19,316 nt of DNA, from NCBI GenBank assembly GCA_027083115.1, contig JALWQN010000067.1, forward strand, positions 1 to 19,316. The letters run 5' to 3'. This DNA is from Desulfurococcales archaeon (GTDB lineage Archaea > Thermoproteota > Thermoprotei_A > Sulfolobales > NBVN01). The notes beneath the pieces were generated by a model. The model ran no database searches. It was not told the DNA's origin and saw only the letters and a program-made list of their open reading frames with translations. Below, piece by piece: positions 7,601 to 14,096 of the stretch (the stretch's first letter is position 1; each line of letters opens with the position of its first letter). The translations under genes and the position numbers were made by a program.

Positions 7601-8452
7601 CACTGGAAGAGCGCTCTTGACTTCGCAAAAATATCCAAAATAGCTAAGATCTCTGGAATAACGGAGAAAGTTAAGGAAATTCTTATGAGCAGACCTGAAG
7701 TTAACTGGAGTTCCATAGAGAAAGAGATGAGAGTTAATGGGTTAAGGAATGCAGCGTTACTGTCTGTAGCTCCTACAGGCACCATCTCGATTATTGCTGG
7801 GACTTCATCCTCTATAGAGCCTGTTTTTGCACTGGCTTTCACAAGGATAGTGACTGTAGGGACCTTTATTGAGGTAAACCCCCTATTTCTTAATGCCCTT
7901 AAGAAATACGGCCTAGACAATCCAGAAGTATTTCAGTTGATTGCTGAGACTGGCTCAATAGCCCATAATCCTTTCATGCCTAAGCCCTTAAGGGAAATCT
8001 TCAGGACAGCCCATGATATCACACCAAAGTGGCACGTAATTCATCAAGCAGTCTGGCAGCAGTGGGTGGATGCAGGAGTGAGCAAAACCGTAAACATGAG
8101 GAATGAGGCGAAAGTTGAGGATGTTAAGGAAGTATACTTGCTGGCGTGGGCTTTAGGTTGTAAGGGAATAACTGTCTACAGGGATAAGAGCAAATCTAAA
8201 CAAGTAATCAGTTTCGGTGTTAAAATAGCGAGTAAGTTAGGGGAGTTATCCCTTAATAAAGAAACATCACCTAATAAGGAAGTTTATGGCGCAGAGACCA
8301 TAATGCCTAATTCCCCCTTAGCGCATGAGAAGAAAGAGGGTGAAGCAATACAGTTCCGTAAAGGAGGTTCAGCCAATACTAATAAATTCCGGATTACTAC
8401 GGTAGCTTTAGAGGATGGGGATGTGGGTGACTGCAGCACTTGTGAGTACTGA
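4670..8452 (+). CDS. nrdJ: Class II (B12-dependent) ribonucleotide reductase precursor with intein
   Basis: Reduces ribonucleotides to deoxyribonucleotides using a thiyl radical, generated here by adenosylcobalamin; no radical-carrying small subunit is encoded nearby. The precursor has 1260 residues; after removal of intein residues 449-843 the enzyme has 865. An ATP-cone allosteric domain occupies about residues 8-100 (VVKKDGSVEDFKVSKLLESV). In the barrel, Cys197 (SACFVIP) and Cys855 (ESCNLGSINL) form the redox pair. The radical triad is the NPCGE motif: Asn447 and Pro448 on one side of the intein, Cys844 and Glu846 on the other. PTGTISIIAGTSSSIEP is the conserved phosphate-binding loop region. 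The tail ends CSTCEY with Cys1255 and Cys1258, the mobile pair that re-reduces the active site and is itself reduced by a thioredoxin-like protein. The gene is convergent with a disulfide oxidoreductase. The start overlaps a tiny leader ORF. Confidence 0.95.
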   Translation: MSFRFKQALTVVKKDGSVEDFKVSKLLESVRKSLSYAGLENEVNDILQEVLDELLSKKEVKSVEISDLVEKVLISNVIRNHSFEEAAKAYVLARIYNEVYGKAKWKSFNTVDASFTYSALRVLYQRYLLKDPETRRVIETPLNLIERVTSSIAKAEKPSRRSYWAKEFFRLMSERRFIPNSPTLFNAGTKLGILSACFVIPVRDAIVTENNDGIYDSVRTQAIVFQQGGGCGFNFSELRPEGDAVASTGGVASGPLSFMRIFDVNTDVIKQGGKRRGANMGVLHVWHPDIMKFIKAKTGEYKDIFLQNFNISVGMYDFFMKAIANDGKVPLVNPRKTSIDGSSNSLKYAIVWARHYMSEEWVQDYILNELEKHGGSISLDETLLITWDEALTIAEAEGAITGWLDPTQVFDEITKGAWESGDPGLLFIDTINRRHPTWYLGKINATNPCVAGDSRVLTPSGWLRAKEIFESARKQGIAVGVSVDKSLLGEGGEPVAYRTQLITVTGREVIYKTIHEKELKLLLPKQTEAWVWYLGKKPGLKIKTKEGYEVTVTREHRFLTKEGWKSAKDLKAGDKIYLGRIHPAFIKEEIDNGNEIDEEVAFALGWLYGDGSLNKYYVAWYFSDKDSVAEGRVRRGIAKIGGNPLSHTYVLSKSEHKIQYNKGTRVYRNILELIGGYMEKSPQRALHDLIWRMSPKNLLAFLRGLFTADGYVDNDGAVRLTSSSLQLLKDIQIILTQFGIYSTICERPYKSDFAYTAVNGEEKVYEGKGYYELIINGYSRKIFKDLIGFEDIHKMEKLTLAKTKRDSLWGTVIRIEDVGSVDFYDFTVPKTHNYIANGILHHNCGEEPLLEWESCNLGSINLEKYVVNAGGKPKIDWEGLARDVRIAVRFLDDVITVAKYPIPQLGKMAKRARKVGLGVMGWAHMLIKLGIRYDSPDAAYLGYKLSEWIAYNAYKASIELAKEKGAFPAWNPELYRPHWKSALDFAKISKIAKISGITEKVKEILMSRPEVNWSSIEKEMRVNGLRNAALLSVAPTGTISIIAGTSSSIEPVFALAFTRIVTVGTFIEVNPLFLNALKKYGLDNPEVFQLIAETGSIAHNPFMPKPLREIFRTAHDITPKWHVIHQAVWQQWVDAGVSKTVNMRNEAKVEDVKEVYLLAWALGCKGITVYRDKSKSKQVISFGVKIASKLGELSLNKETSPNKEVYGAETIMPNSPLAHEKKEGEAIQFRKGGSANTNKFRITTVALEDGDVGDCSTCEY
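6014..7198 (+). mobile_element. LAGLIDADG intein in the ribonucleotide reductase
   Basis: In-frame 395-residue intein, precursor residues 449-843. It begins with Cys449 in CVAGDSRVLTPSGW (splicing block A). Block B has TREH with His556. Two LAGLIDADG-type motifs follow: ALGWLYGDG (Asp610) and RGLFTADG (Asp709), so a two-motif homing endonuclease is present and both acidic residues are kept. Block F is VDFYDFTVPKTHNYIANG, and block G ends HHN with the next extein residue Cys844. All splicing residues are intact, so splicing should work. Composition and Leu codons (TTA/TTG frequent) look like the host, suggesting a long-resident element. Confidence 0.95.
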
Positions 8453-8466
8453 ATCAAAGCAATCAG

Positions 8467-9246
8467 TTACTCCATCTCCTTCAGTAGATCAAGAAGTTTC
8501 TCTTTCTCTTTACTTTTTCTCCACACGCTCTCCGAGTGCTCAATAACTTTATCAAGTAACTGGCTTTCGTAAGGAAGCCCAATGAATTCAACCCTCTTAT
8601 TAATTGCTATTGTAGGCACACTCATCACTCCGTAACCATCAGCTATATCTGGGTTTTCATAAGCTTCCACAGTATCAGCAACAACTGCTTTGCTCCCGGC
8701 CTTATATGCCTCATAAGCTATCATGTTTGCTAGTAACGCTGCGTAAGGGCAGTAAGGGCATGTGGGAGTAACTATGACCTCAATATGGGTACTTCCTCTT
8801 AACGCAGCTATCTTTTGTTTGGATGACTCAGTTAGGCCTGAGTCGTCTTGACTTAGCCTTATCAGCGTCTCAACAAGCCCCCTAACTTCCTCACCGGCTG
8901 GCATTCCTGTATAACGTATGTATCCCTCAATTAAGGCTACTGTAGGTATCCTCGAGATACTGAACTTCCTGAAGAGTTCGGAACGATCTTTTTTCTTCAC
9001 TACTTCATGCTTCAGGAGTTTTTGACCGTTAATTTCTGGGGCTGCATCTACCAAAATATTGATGAGCTCTACAGTATTCTTGCAGTACTGGCAGTCCGTA
9101 TCTATGAACGTGTATATAGTTACTGGGTTCTTTAGCTCGCTCAAGGCTTCCTTAAGCTCCTCAATGTCTTCACTAGTGAATGATACCTTGAACATTTTCT
9201 CAAGTCCTTCGTAGGTTAATGCCGTTGTCTCACTGCCTTCTACCAT
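8467..9246 (-). CDS. Protein disulfide oxidoreductase (two-domain glutaredoxin/thioredoxin-like)
   Basis: Cytoplasmic redox protein of hyperthermophile type, made of two thioredoxin folds, able to form, reduce or isomerise protein disulfides. The 259-residue product carries CQYC at Cys52-Cys55 in the N-terminal domain and CPYC at Cys163-Cys166 in the C-terminal domain. Each domain has its cis-proline motif (RIPTVAL with Pro101, and MSVPTIAIN in the second). There is no signal peptide, so it acts in the cytosol. The ATG has AGGTGG eight bases upstream, and a TATA-like GCTTATTAAT and a 14-base palindrome precede it. It is convergent with the reductase gene 14 bases away; the reductase ends in a CxxC tail needing an external reductant, so this protein is a natural candidate donor (inference). 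Both active sites are complete. Confidence 0.93.
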   Translation of the reverse strand: MVEGSETTALTYEGLEKMFKVSFTSEDIEELKEALSELKNPVTIYTFIDTDCQYCKNTVELINILVDAAPEINGQKLLKHEVVKKKDRSELFRKFSISRIPTVALIEGYIRYTGMPAGEEVRGLVETLIRLSQDDSGLTESSKQKIAALRGSTHIEVIVTPTCPYCPYAALLANMIAYEAYKAGSKAVVADTVEAYENPDIADGYGVMSVPTIAINKRVEFIGLPYESQLLDKVIEHSESVWRKSKEKEKLLDLLKEME

Positions 9247-9266
9247 CTAAAACCACCTGGAAATAA

Positions 9267-9280
9267 TGATTAATTAATCA
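9267..9280. promoter_or_regulatory. 14-bp perfect palindrome in the disulfide oxidoreductase promoter
   Basis: TGATTAATTAATCA reads the same on both strands. It lies 20 bases before the start codon, directly next to the candidate TATA sequence (9281-9290) and between it and the predicted transcription start. That is a position where a bound dimeric regulator would block transcription. The operator role is inferred. Confidence 0.4.
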
Positions 9281-9290
9281 ATTAATAAGC
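9281..9290 (-). promoter_or_regulatory. Candidate TATA box of the disulfide oxidoreductase gene
   Basis: On the minus strand the bases read GCTTATTAAT. Transcription would start near 9259, at the edge of the AGGTGG ribosome binding site, giving a leader of about a dozen bases. Confidence 0.45.
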
Positions 9291-9309
9291 ATTTTTAACA
9301 GCGTTTAAT

Positions 9310-10272
9310 TTATGATGTAGCTATATTATTGGAGAAAGTTATGATGAAGTGTTTTATTTTCTTCCACCAATTACTAATTTCAGGATCCACAGCAGCATAT
9401 GCTGCTCTCCTGTTAAAATAGGGGGGGCCTAATCTACTAAACAAAGTTATTACTCTGCCTTCATGATTCATTTTATACCCATTATCTACGGGTTCATGAC
9501 CTCTGAAGACAGCATCAACTCTAAACTTCTTTATTACCCACTGAGTAACTGGTTTCCCAAAAAGGTAACCCACTCCTCTAGGGGATGGGGTACTCGGTAA
9601 ATTAAATTCTATTGGGTCATTCCAAAGTATCTCAGTTAGAACTCTCTTACCTTGTTCCCTTGATCTACCCATAAAGTATTCATGTAAGGTATCGGACTTC
9701 TTGAATGTCTCGGTAGGGAGACCCCCATGAAGAACAATCATTTCCTTCCTCACGTGAAGGACTGCTGGAAACATTTGAAATAAGTTAAGGAATTCCTCGT
9801 AAAGATCCATACCTACGGCAAAGCCGAACCTTAAACGAAGTTCTTCAGGGAAGTTGTGTGGGTAAGGAATCAAATCCTTCGGTGGTTCGTGGTTTCCCCT
9901 AAGCAAAACTACATTACGGGGGTATAGGACCTTCAGCTTAAGGACACTCAGTAATGTTTCGAGCTGGTTTGGTCCTCTATCTACGTAATCACCCATAAAA
10001 ACTAAGGTTAGTTCGCCCTTACTTAAGGCTCTCTCGTTAATTTTAGAAAGTATATGCTTTAAGGAATGCAGGTCCCCATGTAGGTCGCCCACAATAATAA
10101 ATGGTTTATTAGGTTCTTTCTCTATTAGCCAGCCCTTCCCCTTCTCTAAGTCCTCACGAAAAACCTCCTTAGATTCATTAATTAACTCCTTAATTTCTGT
10201 AGGCTCAGGAGAGTAGCTTGAAACATCATTAACCACCCACCTTAGGTCCTTCATCTCCAAACTTCTCACCAA
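9310..10272 (-). CDS. PPP-family serine/threonine protein phosphatase
   Basis: Metal-dependent phosphoprotein phosphatase related to eukaryotic PP1/PP2A and the archaeal PP1-arch enzymes. The 320-residue protein has all signature motifs in order: GDLHG at 62-66, GDYVDRG at 94-100, GNHE at 126-129, HGG at 182-184 and RGHE at 257-260. These supply the two-metal site and catalytic His. About 55 residues before the first motif form an N-terminal extension rich in Glu/Lys. There is no signal or membrane segment. The start is uncertain: TTG 10272, GTG 10269 and ATG 10254 are all in frame and none has a well-spaced ribosome binding site, so leaderless initiation is possible. It lies upstream of the disulfide oxidoreductase with a 63-base promoter-bearing gap, and divergent from the unknown-dphB operon. 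Substrates are unknown. Confidence 0.93.
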   Translation of the reverse strand: MVRSLEMKDLRWVVNDVSSYSPEPTEIKELINESKEVFREDLEKGKGWLIEKEPNKPFIIVGDLHGDLHSLKHILSKINERALSKGELTLVFMGDYVDRGPNQLETLLSVLKLKVLYPRNVVLLRGNHEPPKDLIPYPHNFPEELRLRFGFAVGMDLYEEFLNLFQMFPAVLHVRKEMIVLHGGLPTETFKKSDTLHEYFMGRSREQGKRVLTEILWNDPIEFNLPSTPSPRGVGYLFGKPVTQWVIKKFRVDAVFRGHEPVDNGYKMNHEGRVITLFSRLGPPYFNRRAAYAAVDPEISNWWKKIKHFIITFSNNIATS

Positions 10273-10328
10273 CCTAGCTTTTCTTAAATTATTAGGGCTG
10301 AGTTATAATTCTTTTTAGTGACTTTAGG
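10273..10328. promoter_or_regulatory. Divergent promoter region between phosphatase and dphB operon
   Basis: A 56-base gap separates two divergent genes. The self-complementary TTATAA at 10303-10308 is about 24 bases from the plus-strand start and about 34 from the minus-strand start. A single TATA-like element could therefore serve both directions with leaderless or very short leaders. No other clear TATA is seen for the plus gene. Confidence 0.35.
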
Positions 10329-10769
10329 TTGAGGATTCAAGAAATAGCTAGTAACTTAAGTGGCTTAATACCTAAGGAAAAAATATTTTGGGCAGCTAGT
10401 GAAGCCGACATTAATGGGAATACTTTCCTGGTTTTCAAACTTAAGCCTGAAGGCTCCACCTATATCGAAGGTGTGAACCTGATTATCAAGTACATACCTC
10501 TCCGTGAAGAGGTCCTGTGGGGGAGGCTCGAATTCGTTATTTCCCCATCTATAGAAGCAGCAAAATTCATGGAGAATGTTTACCCTAAGCTCATCTCACT
10601 AGGTTATAAGGTGGTGGTAGATAGTGAAGGTGTTTTTGCCTCATATAAATTAGGTCAGGAGATTAATGAATCGATAATAACTCAACTTTATGAAAAATTA
10701 TGTAAATTGCTCAGTAATAGTTGCGGGACACTCATCTTCAGGAGCGTGATAGCTGTTGGGGAAGGGTGA
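10329..10769 (+). CDS. Uncharacterised protein, first gene of the dphB operon
   Basis: I do not recognise this 146-residue protein. It looks soluble: mixed alpha/beta, no signal peptide, no membrane segment, and two cysteines near the C-terminus (KLCKLLSNSC). The stretch 60-80 (VLWGRLEFVISPSIEAAKF) and the hydrophobic strand ending VIAVGEG suggest a compact beta-alpha fold. The start is TTG with AGG directly upstream, possibly leaderless. Its last 14 bases overlap the start of diphthine synthase in another frame, so the two are translationally linked. Co-transcription hints at, but does not prove, a role connected to translation or cofactor metabolism. Confidence 0.7.
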   Translation: MRIQEIASNLSGLIPKEKIFWAASEADINGNTFLVFKLKPEGSTYIEGVNLIIKYIPLREEVLWGRLEFVISPSIEAAKFMENVYPKLISLGYKVVVDSEGVFASYKLGQEINESIITQLYEKLCKLLSNSCGTLIFRSVIAVGEG

Positions 10770-11547
10770 ATTATATCTTATTGGTTTAGGTCTTTCCCAT
10801 GACTTAATTACGTTAAGAGGTTTAAGAATGGCTAAGGCAGCTGATAAAGTATTCATTGATTCTTACACAAGTGCTTTGACCGATGAAGGTATTAAAGGAA
10901 TTAAGGAAACTCTGAATCGCGAGGTAATCCCTCTGGGGAGGAAGGACCTAGAGGAATCTTCGGAGGAGCTTTTTAAGCTAGTTAATAAGGGATTAAAGAT
11001 AGCCTTACTTATACCAGGTAATCCGTTAGTCGCTACAACACACATTTCCTTAGTTGTTGAGTCAGTAAAGAGAGGCCTTAAATATGAGGTCATTCCTGCA
11101 CCAGGAATAATACCGAATGCAATCACTATGTCTGGATTAATGATATATAAGATGGGTAAGCCAGTCACAATAACTTACCCAGTCAATGGTGTTTATTCGG
11201 AGTTCCCTTATGACGTTGTTAAGTCTAATGATGTGAGAAACCTCCACAGCTTACTTCTCCTTGAAATGGATGCTGAGAAAGGCATAATGATGAGTATTAA
11301 GGAAGCCATTGATATAATGCAGCATATAGAAGGATTGAGGAGAGAAGGAGTTTTTGAACTCAGCAGGAAAGCTGTTGCTGTATCTTCCTTAGGTGGTCCT
11401 AAACAAAGAATATGTTTCTCTAGGCTTTCAACACTCGCTAAATTATCTCCTCATCCAGGACCACATACCTTAATAATCACTTCCCCTAAACTTCACTTTA
11501 TGGAGGAGGAAGCTCTTAAGGTGATATCAAATGTCTATTGTAAGTAA
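10756..11547 (+). CDS. dphB: Diphthine synthase (SAM-dependent methyltransferase)
   Basis: Methylates the modified histidine of elongation factor 2 on the path to diphthamide. It belongs to the tetrapyrrole-methylase-like fold. The 263 residues match the family's usual length of about 250-265. Visible signatures are the N-terminal LYLIGLGLSHDLITLRGL, the SAM-loop LIPGNPLVATTHISL, and APGIIPNAITMSGL followed by YKMGKPVTITYP, all characteristic of archaeal DphB. The start is TTG inside the preceding gene (14-base overlap), and its own end overlaps the following gene by 17 bases, a tightly packed operon. The usual partners Dph2 and Dph6 are not in the window. Nothing looks damaged. Confidence 0.95.
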   Translation: MGKGELYLIGLGLSHDLITLRGLRMAKAADKVFIDSYTSALTDEGIKGIKETLNREVIPLGRKDLEESSEELFKLVNKGLKIALLIPGNPLVATTHISLVVESVKRGLKYEVIPAPGIIPNAITMSGLMIYKMGKPVTITYPVNGVYSEFPYDVVKSNDVRNLHSLLLLEMDAEKGIMMSIKEAIDIMQHIEGLRREGVFELSRKAVAVSSLGGPKQRICFSRLSTLAKLSPHPGPHTLIITSPKLHFMEEEALKVISNVYCK

Positions 11548-12232
11548 AGACGATGTAGCACGAAGGATAAAGCTATATATTGACATGGTTAATGAGGTGC
11601 TTGAACAACTGAAGGATTTTAGGGGGTCCCTCCCTAAAAGAGTTTGGGAATTAATTGACTTAGCTAGGAATTACTTGGAGGATTCCAGGTACTATTTTGG
11701 GGCTGGAGATTATGTTACTTCGTTATCCTGCATATCTTATGCGGAAGGCTTGCTGGACGCTTTAGCAAGATTAGGCTATATTAATGTGAAATGGCATAGG
11801 AGAAACCCCCCTAAAGTCTTAGTGGGTGGTACTTTTGACTTAGTTCATCCCGGACATATAGAGTTCCTAAGAGAAGCAGCTAAGAGAGGCCTTGTTTATG
11901 TTGTGGTAGCAAGAGATCAGAACGTCAAGAAAATTAAGGGGAAGCTCCCTATCATGAACGAGAAAGATAGGTTAGCTGTTGTCTCATCCATAAAGTACGT
12001 GTATAAGGCATCCTTAGGTGATAAAAAAGACTTCCTAAAACCTATCCAACAAATTAAACCCGACATAATATTTCTGGGACCTGATCAATTCATGGATGAG
12101 GAATACCTATCTAAGGAACTCGCTAAAAGAGGACTGAAGATTAAGGTGGAGAGAATGAACAAAAGAGTTGGTGAAGGACAGTATTCAACCACAAAAATAA
12201 TAAGTAAAATACTTAGGAAACGCTCAAGCTAA
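11531..12232 (+). CDS. ribL: DUF357-cytidylyltransferase fusion, probable FAD synthetase
   Basis: A two-part protein of 233 residues. Residues 1-85 are all-helical and match the DUF357 type, a small domain of unknown function that is a stand-alone protein in some archaea. Residues 92-233 form a nucleotidyltransferase: VLVGGTFDLVHPGHIEFL holds the HxGH active-site motif (HPGH), and a C-terminal STTKII segment corresponds to the ISSTxI-like motif. Single-domain relatives such as the Methanocaldococcus enzyme MJ1179 (RibL) adenylylate FMN to FAD, so FAD synthesis is the likely role. Other cytidylyltransferases (glycerol-phosphate, phosphopantetheine) share the motif, which limits certainty. The ATG lies inside the end of dphB (17-base overlap). 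The gene is convergent with rpl2, 43 bases away. Confidence 0.85.
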   Translation: MSIVSKDDVARRIKLYIDMVNEVLEQLKDFRGSLPKRVWELIDLARNYLEDSRYYFGAGDYVTSLSCISYAEGLLDALARLGYINVKWHRRNPPKVLVGGTFDLVHPGHIEFLREAAKRGLVYVVVARDQNVKKIKGKLPIMNEKDRLAVVSSIKYVYKASLGDKKDFLKPIQQIKPDIIFLGPDQFMDEEYLSKELAKRGLKIKVERMNKRVGEGQYSTTKIISKILRKRSS

Positions 12233-12275
12233 TTAAGAAAGTATTATGTGCTTTAAAGTGTGGTTATTAAGATTG

Positions 12276-12992
12276 TTATCTTTTTCTTCTACCTGTCCGT
12301 CTAGCAGCTATATGGCCCACTTTCCTTCCGGGTGGTGCATTTCTTGAGACTGTGGACGGTATTGATACACTCTGGTGTGAGCCACCACCGAACTTATGGC
12401 TCACGGCATTCATGGCTACTCCTCTTACCTTAGGCCATTTATGTGCCTTAGCCCGCCACTTATGGTAGGACATTCCAGCCTTCAACAAGGGTTTTTCAGT
12501 TCTGCCAGCACCTGCAGGAACACCTACTGTGGCTCTAGCTGAATTAAGAACTCTTTTCTGTCTTTTGCTCGGTAGCTGAACTATTGTGTAATCTCCTGCC
12601 CTACCAACAACTATGCCGTAACTACCTCCTTGTCGAGCTAGCTTACCCCCGTCTCCTGGCCTCAACTCTATATTGTAGACTTTAGTACCTTCAGGAATTC
12701 TTGATAGAGGTAACGTATTCCCTACAGCTATTGGCGCATCAGGACCTATGTGAATTACTTGCCCAATATACATACCTTCAGCAGCAGGCATGTAGTAGTC
12801 TTCTCCATTGTCTAGCTCAATATGAGCAAGTGGCACCCACCTGCCAGGATCATGGATAAGTTCTGTGACCACACCTCTTAATGTGCTGTCACTCACCCGA
12901 GGGTACTTTGCTGGAGATACGTGCAGGTGCTTCCTGTTTCTAAACTGTTGTCCACCTCTTCCTGCACGTTGCTGGAGTATTCTTTTGCCCAT
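12276..12992 (-). CDS. rpl2: Ribosomal protein L2 (uL2)
   Basis: Large-subunit protein near the peptidyl-transferase centre, needed for subunit joining. At 238 residues it is the normal archaeal length. Typical segments are the basic N-terminus (LQQRAGRGGQQFRNRKH), the central GDGGKLARQGGSYG, and the signature KWRAKAHKWPKVRGVAMNAV followed by HKFGGGSHQ, where the conserved His before FGGG is kept. The C-terminal tail is very basic (ARRTGRRKR). GAGGTGG stands nine bases before the ATG. It is the last gene of the L3-L4-L23-L2 unit, 14 bases after L23. S19, normally next, is missing here and lies on the other strand at 16440. Confidence 0.98.
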   Translation of the reverse strand: MGKRILQQRAGRGGQQFRNRKHLHVSPAKYPRVSDSTLRGVVTELIHDPGRWVPLAHIELDNGEDYYMPAAEGMYIGQVIHIGPDAPIAVGNTLPLSRIPEGTKVYNIELRPGDGGKLARQGGSYGIVVGRAGDYTIVQLPSKRQKRVLNSARATVGVPAGAGRTEKPLLKAGMSYHKWRAKAHKWPKVRGVAMNAVSHKFGGGSHQSVSIPSTVSRNAPPGRKVGHIAARRTGRRKR

Positions 12993-13006
12993 CTTCTATC
13001 GCCACC

Positions 13007-13270
13007 TCAAATAATTCCTAACCTGGTTGCTATATCGCTTGCTTTATATTGGGGTGTTAGTTTAATATATGCTTTTTTCTCCCCTTTAGGCGTTATTAAG
13101 ACCCTAATCTTCTCTACCTTCACATTAAAGATTCTCTCAATAGCTTCTCTAATTTCCGATTTAGTGGCTTTCCTATCGACAATAAAGGTCAAGGTATTTG
13201 CTTTCTCAACCAGCGATAAAGCCTTCTCTGTGGCAACTATCCTGATTAGTAGTGACCCAAGATCCTTCAT
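13007..13270 (-). CDS. rpl23: Ribosomal protein L23 (uL23)
   Basis: Protein at the ribosomal exit tunnel where signal recognition particle and the Sec translocon dock. The 87-residue product is of standard archaeal size. Recognisable segments are IRIVATEKALSLVEKANTL, the KATKSEIREAIE motif and VEKIRVLITPKGEKKAYIKL. Its ATG overlaps the stop of rpl4 as ATGA, and GAGGTGA lies eight bases upstream, so it is translated in coupling with L4. Confidence 0.97.
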   Translation of the reverse strand: MKDLGSLLIRIVATEKALSLVEKANTLTFIVDRKATKSEIREAIERIFNVKVEKIRVLITPKGEKKAYIKLTPQYKASDIATRLGII

Positions 13271-14085
13271 AGTTGAATCACCTCGTACTTACTTCCTAAG
13301 GCATTAAGCGCTGATTCTGTGTAGAGAGTTAACCTTCCTGGCACACCTCCTGGAGCTAAGTGAAGAATGCTCAGCATTTCGGCTGGAACAACGTCAACAC
13401 CTGGTAAATTCCTGAAGCTCTTGAAGGCTAATGAGTTTTTCTTGCTAACGACAAGCAAAATGGATTTGGGGGTGACGTATCTTCTGCCCCTCATCTTGCC
13501 TTTACCAGCCCTAACTCTCCTCCTTTCGGAAGCTCTAATAACGTCCTCTAGTACCCCTAGGTTATTCAGAATTCTTTTTGCGTATGCTGTTTTATCAACT
13601 TCCTCAATTTCATCAACAACGATCAGGGGTAAGGTTTCAGAGCTGAAGATATGGCCTCTTTTCCTAACGAATTCAGGTAGTGAGGTAGCAGCTATTGCCG
13701 AAACTATCGCCCTGACCCTTTCTTTTTTGTTTATTTCTTCATGAATAACTTTCTCAACCCTTGGCGGATGAGCTAACCTGCCTCCTCGAGTCATGGGAGC
13801 AAATACAGCTCTTCCATTATCTAGCCGTGGTACTCTAGCAACACTATGATTAATTCCCCATGATTCCCCAGTCCTTCTCTTACCTGCTAAGGGATCCCTG
13901 CCTTTGGGCTGTATTCGTGCTGTGTGTGCTGAGTGAAAGGCTCTCCTAATAAGATCTAATCTTACGGGATAGCTGAAGATCGGGGGCAATCCTATGTTCT
14001 TGATGACCTCGCCCCTTAAGGATAGGACCGGAACCTCTTTATTCTTGACCTTAGTGTTAGGAAGAATTATCTTGTATGCTTCCAT
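13267..14085 (-). CDS. rpl4: Ribosomal protein L4 (uL4)
   Basis: Structural large-subunit protein lining the exit tunnel. The product has 272 residues from ATG 14085. Signature parts are DLIRRAFHSAHTARIQPKGR, the tunnel loop region GKRRTGESWGINHSVARVPR and GRAVFAPMTRGGRLAHPPRV, followed by the RNA-binding RRRVRAGKGKMRGRRY. I chose ATG 14085 because AGGTGA lies five bases upstream; GTG 14094 in the same frame would overlap that motif. The L3 stop falls directly before it, so the genes are practically contiguous. The gene is intact. Confidence 0.96.
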   Translation of the reverse strand: MEAYKIILPNTKVKNKEVPVLSLRGEVIKNIGLPPIFSYPVRLDLIRRAFHSAHTARIQPKGRDPLAGKRRTGESWGINHSVARVPRLDNGRAVFAPMTRGGRLAHPPRVEKVIHEEINKKERVRAIVSAIAATSLPEFVRKRGHIFSSETLPLIVVDEIEEVDKTAYAKRILNNLGVLEDVIRASERRRVRAGKGKMRGRRYVTPKSILLVVSKKNSLAFKSFRNLPGVDVVPAEMLSILHLAPGGVPGRLTLYTESALNALGSKYEVIQL

Positions 14086-14090
14086 TCTTA

Positions 14091-14096
14091 TCACCT
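14091..14096 (-). promoter_or_regulatory. SD sequence that fixes the rpl4 start
   Basis: On the minus strand AGGTGA, partly overlapping the L3 stop codon, sits five bases before ATG 14085. It makes that ATG preferable to the GTG at 14094. Confidence 0.6.

Noticed and set aside
12921..13307. 128-residue plus-strand reading frame across L23 and the start of L2
   Set aside because: It lies opposite two certain ribosomal genes, and its composition is the mirror of their codons.
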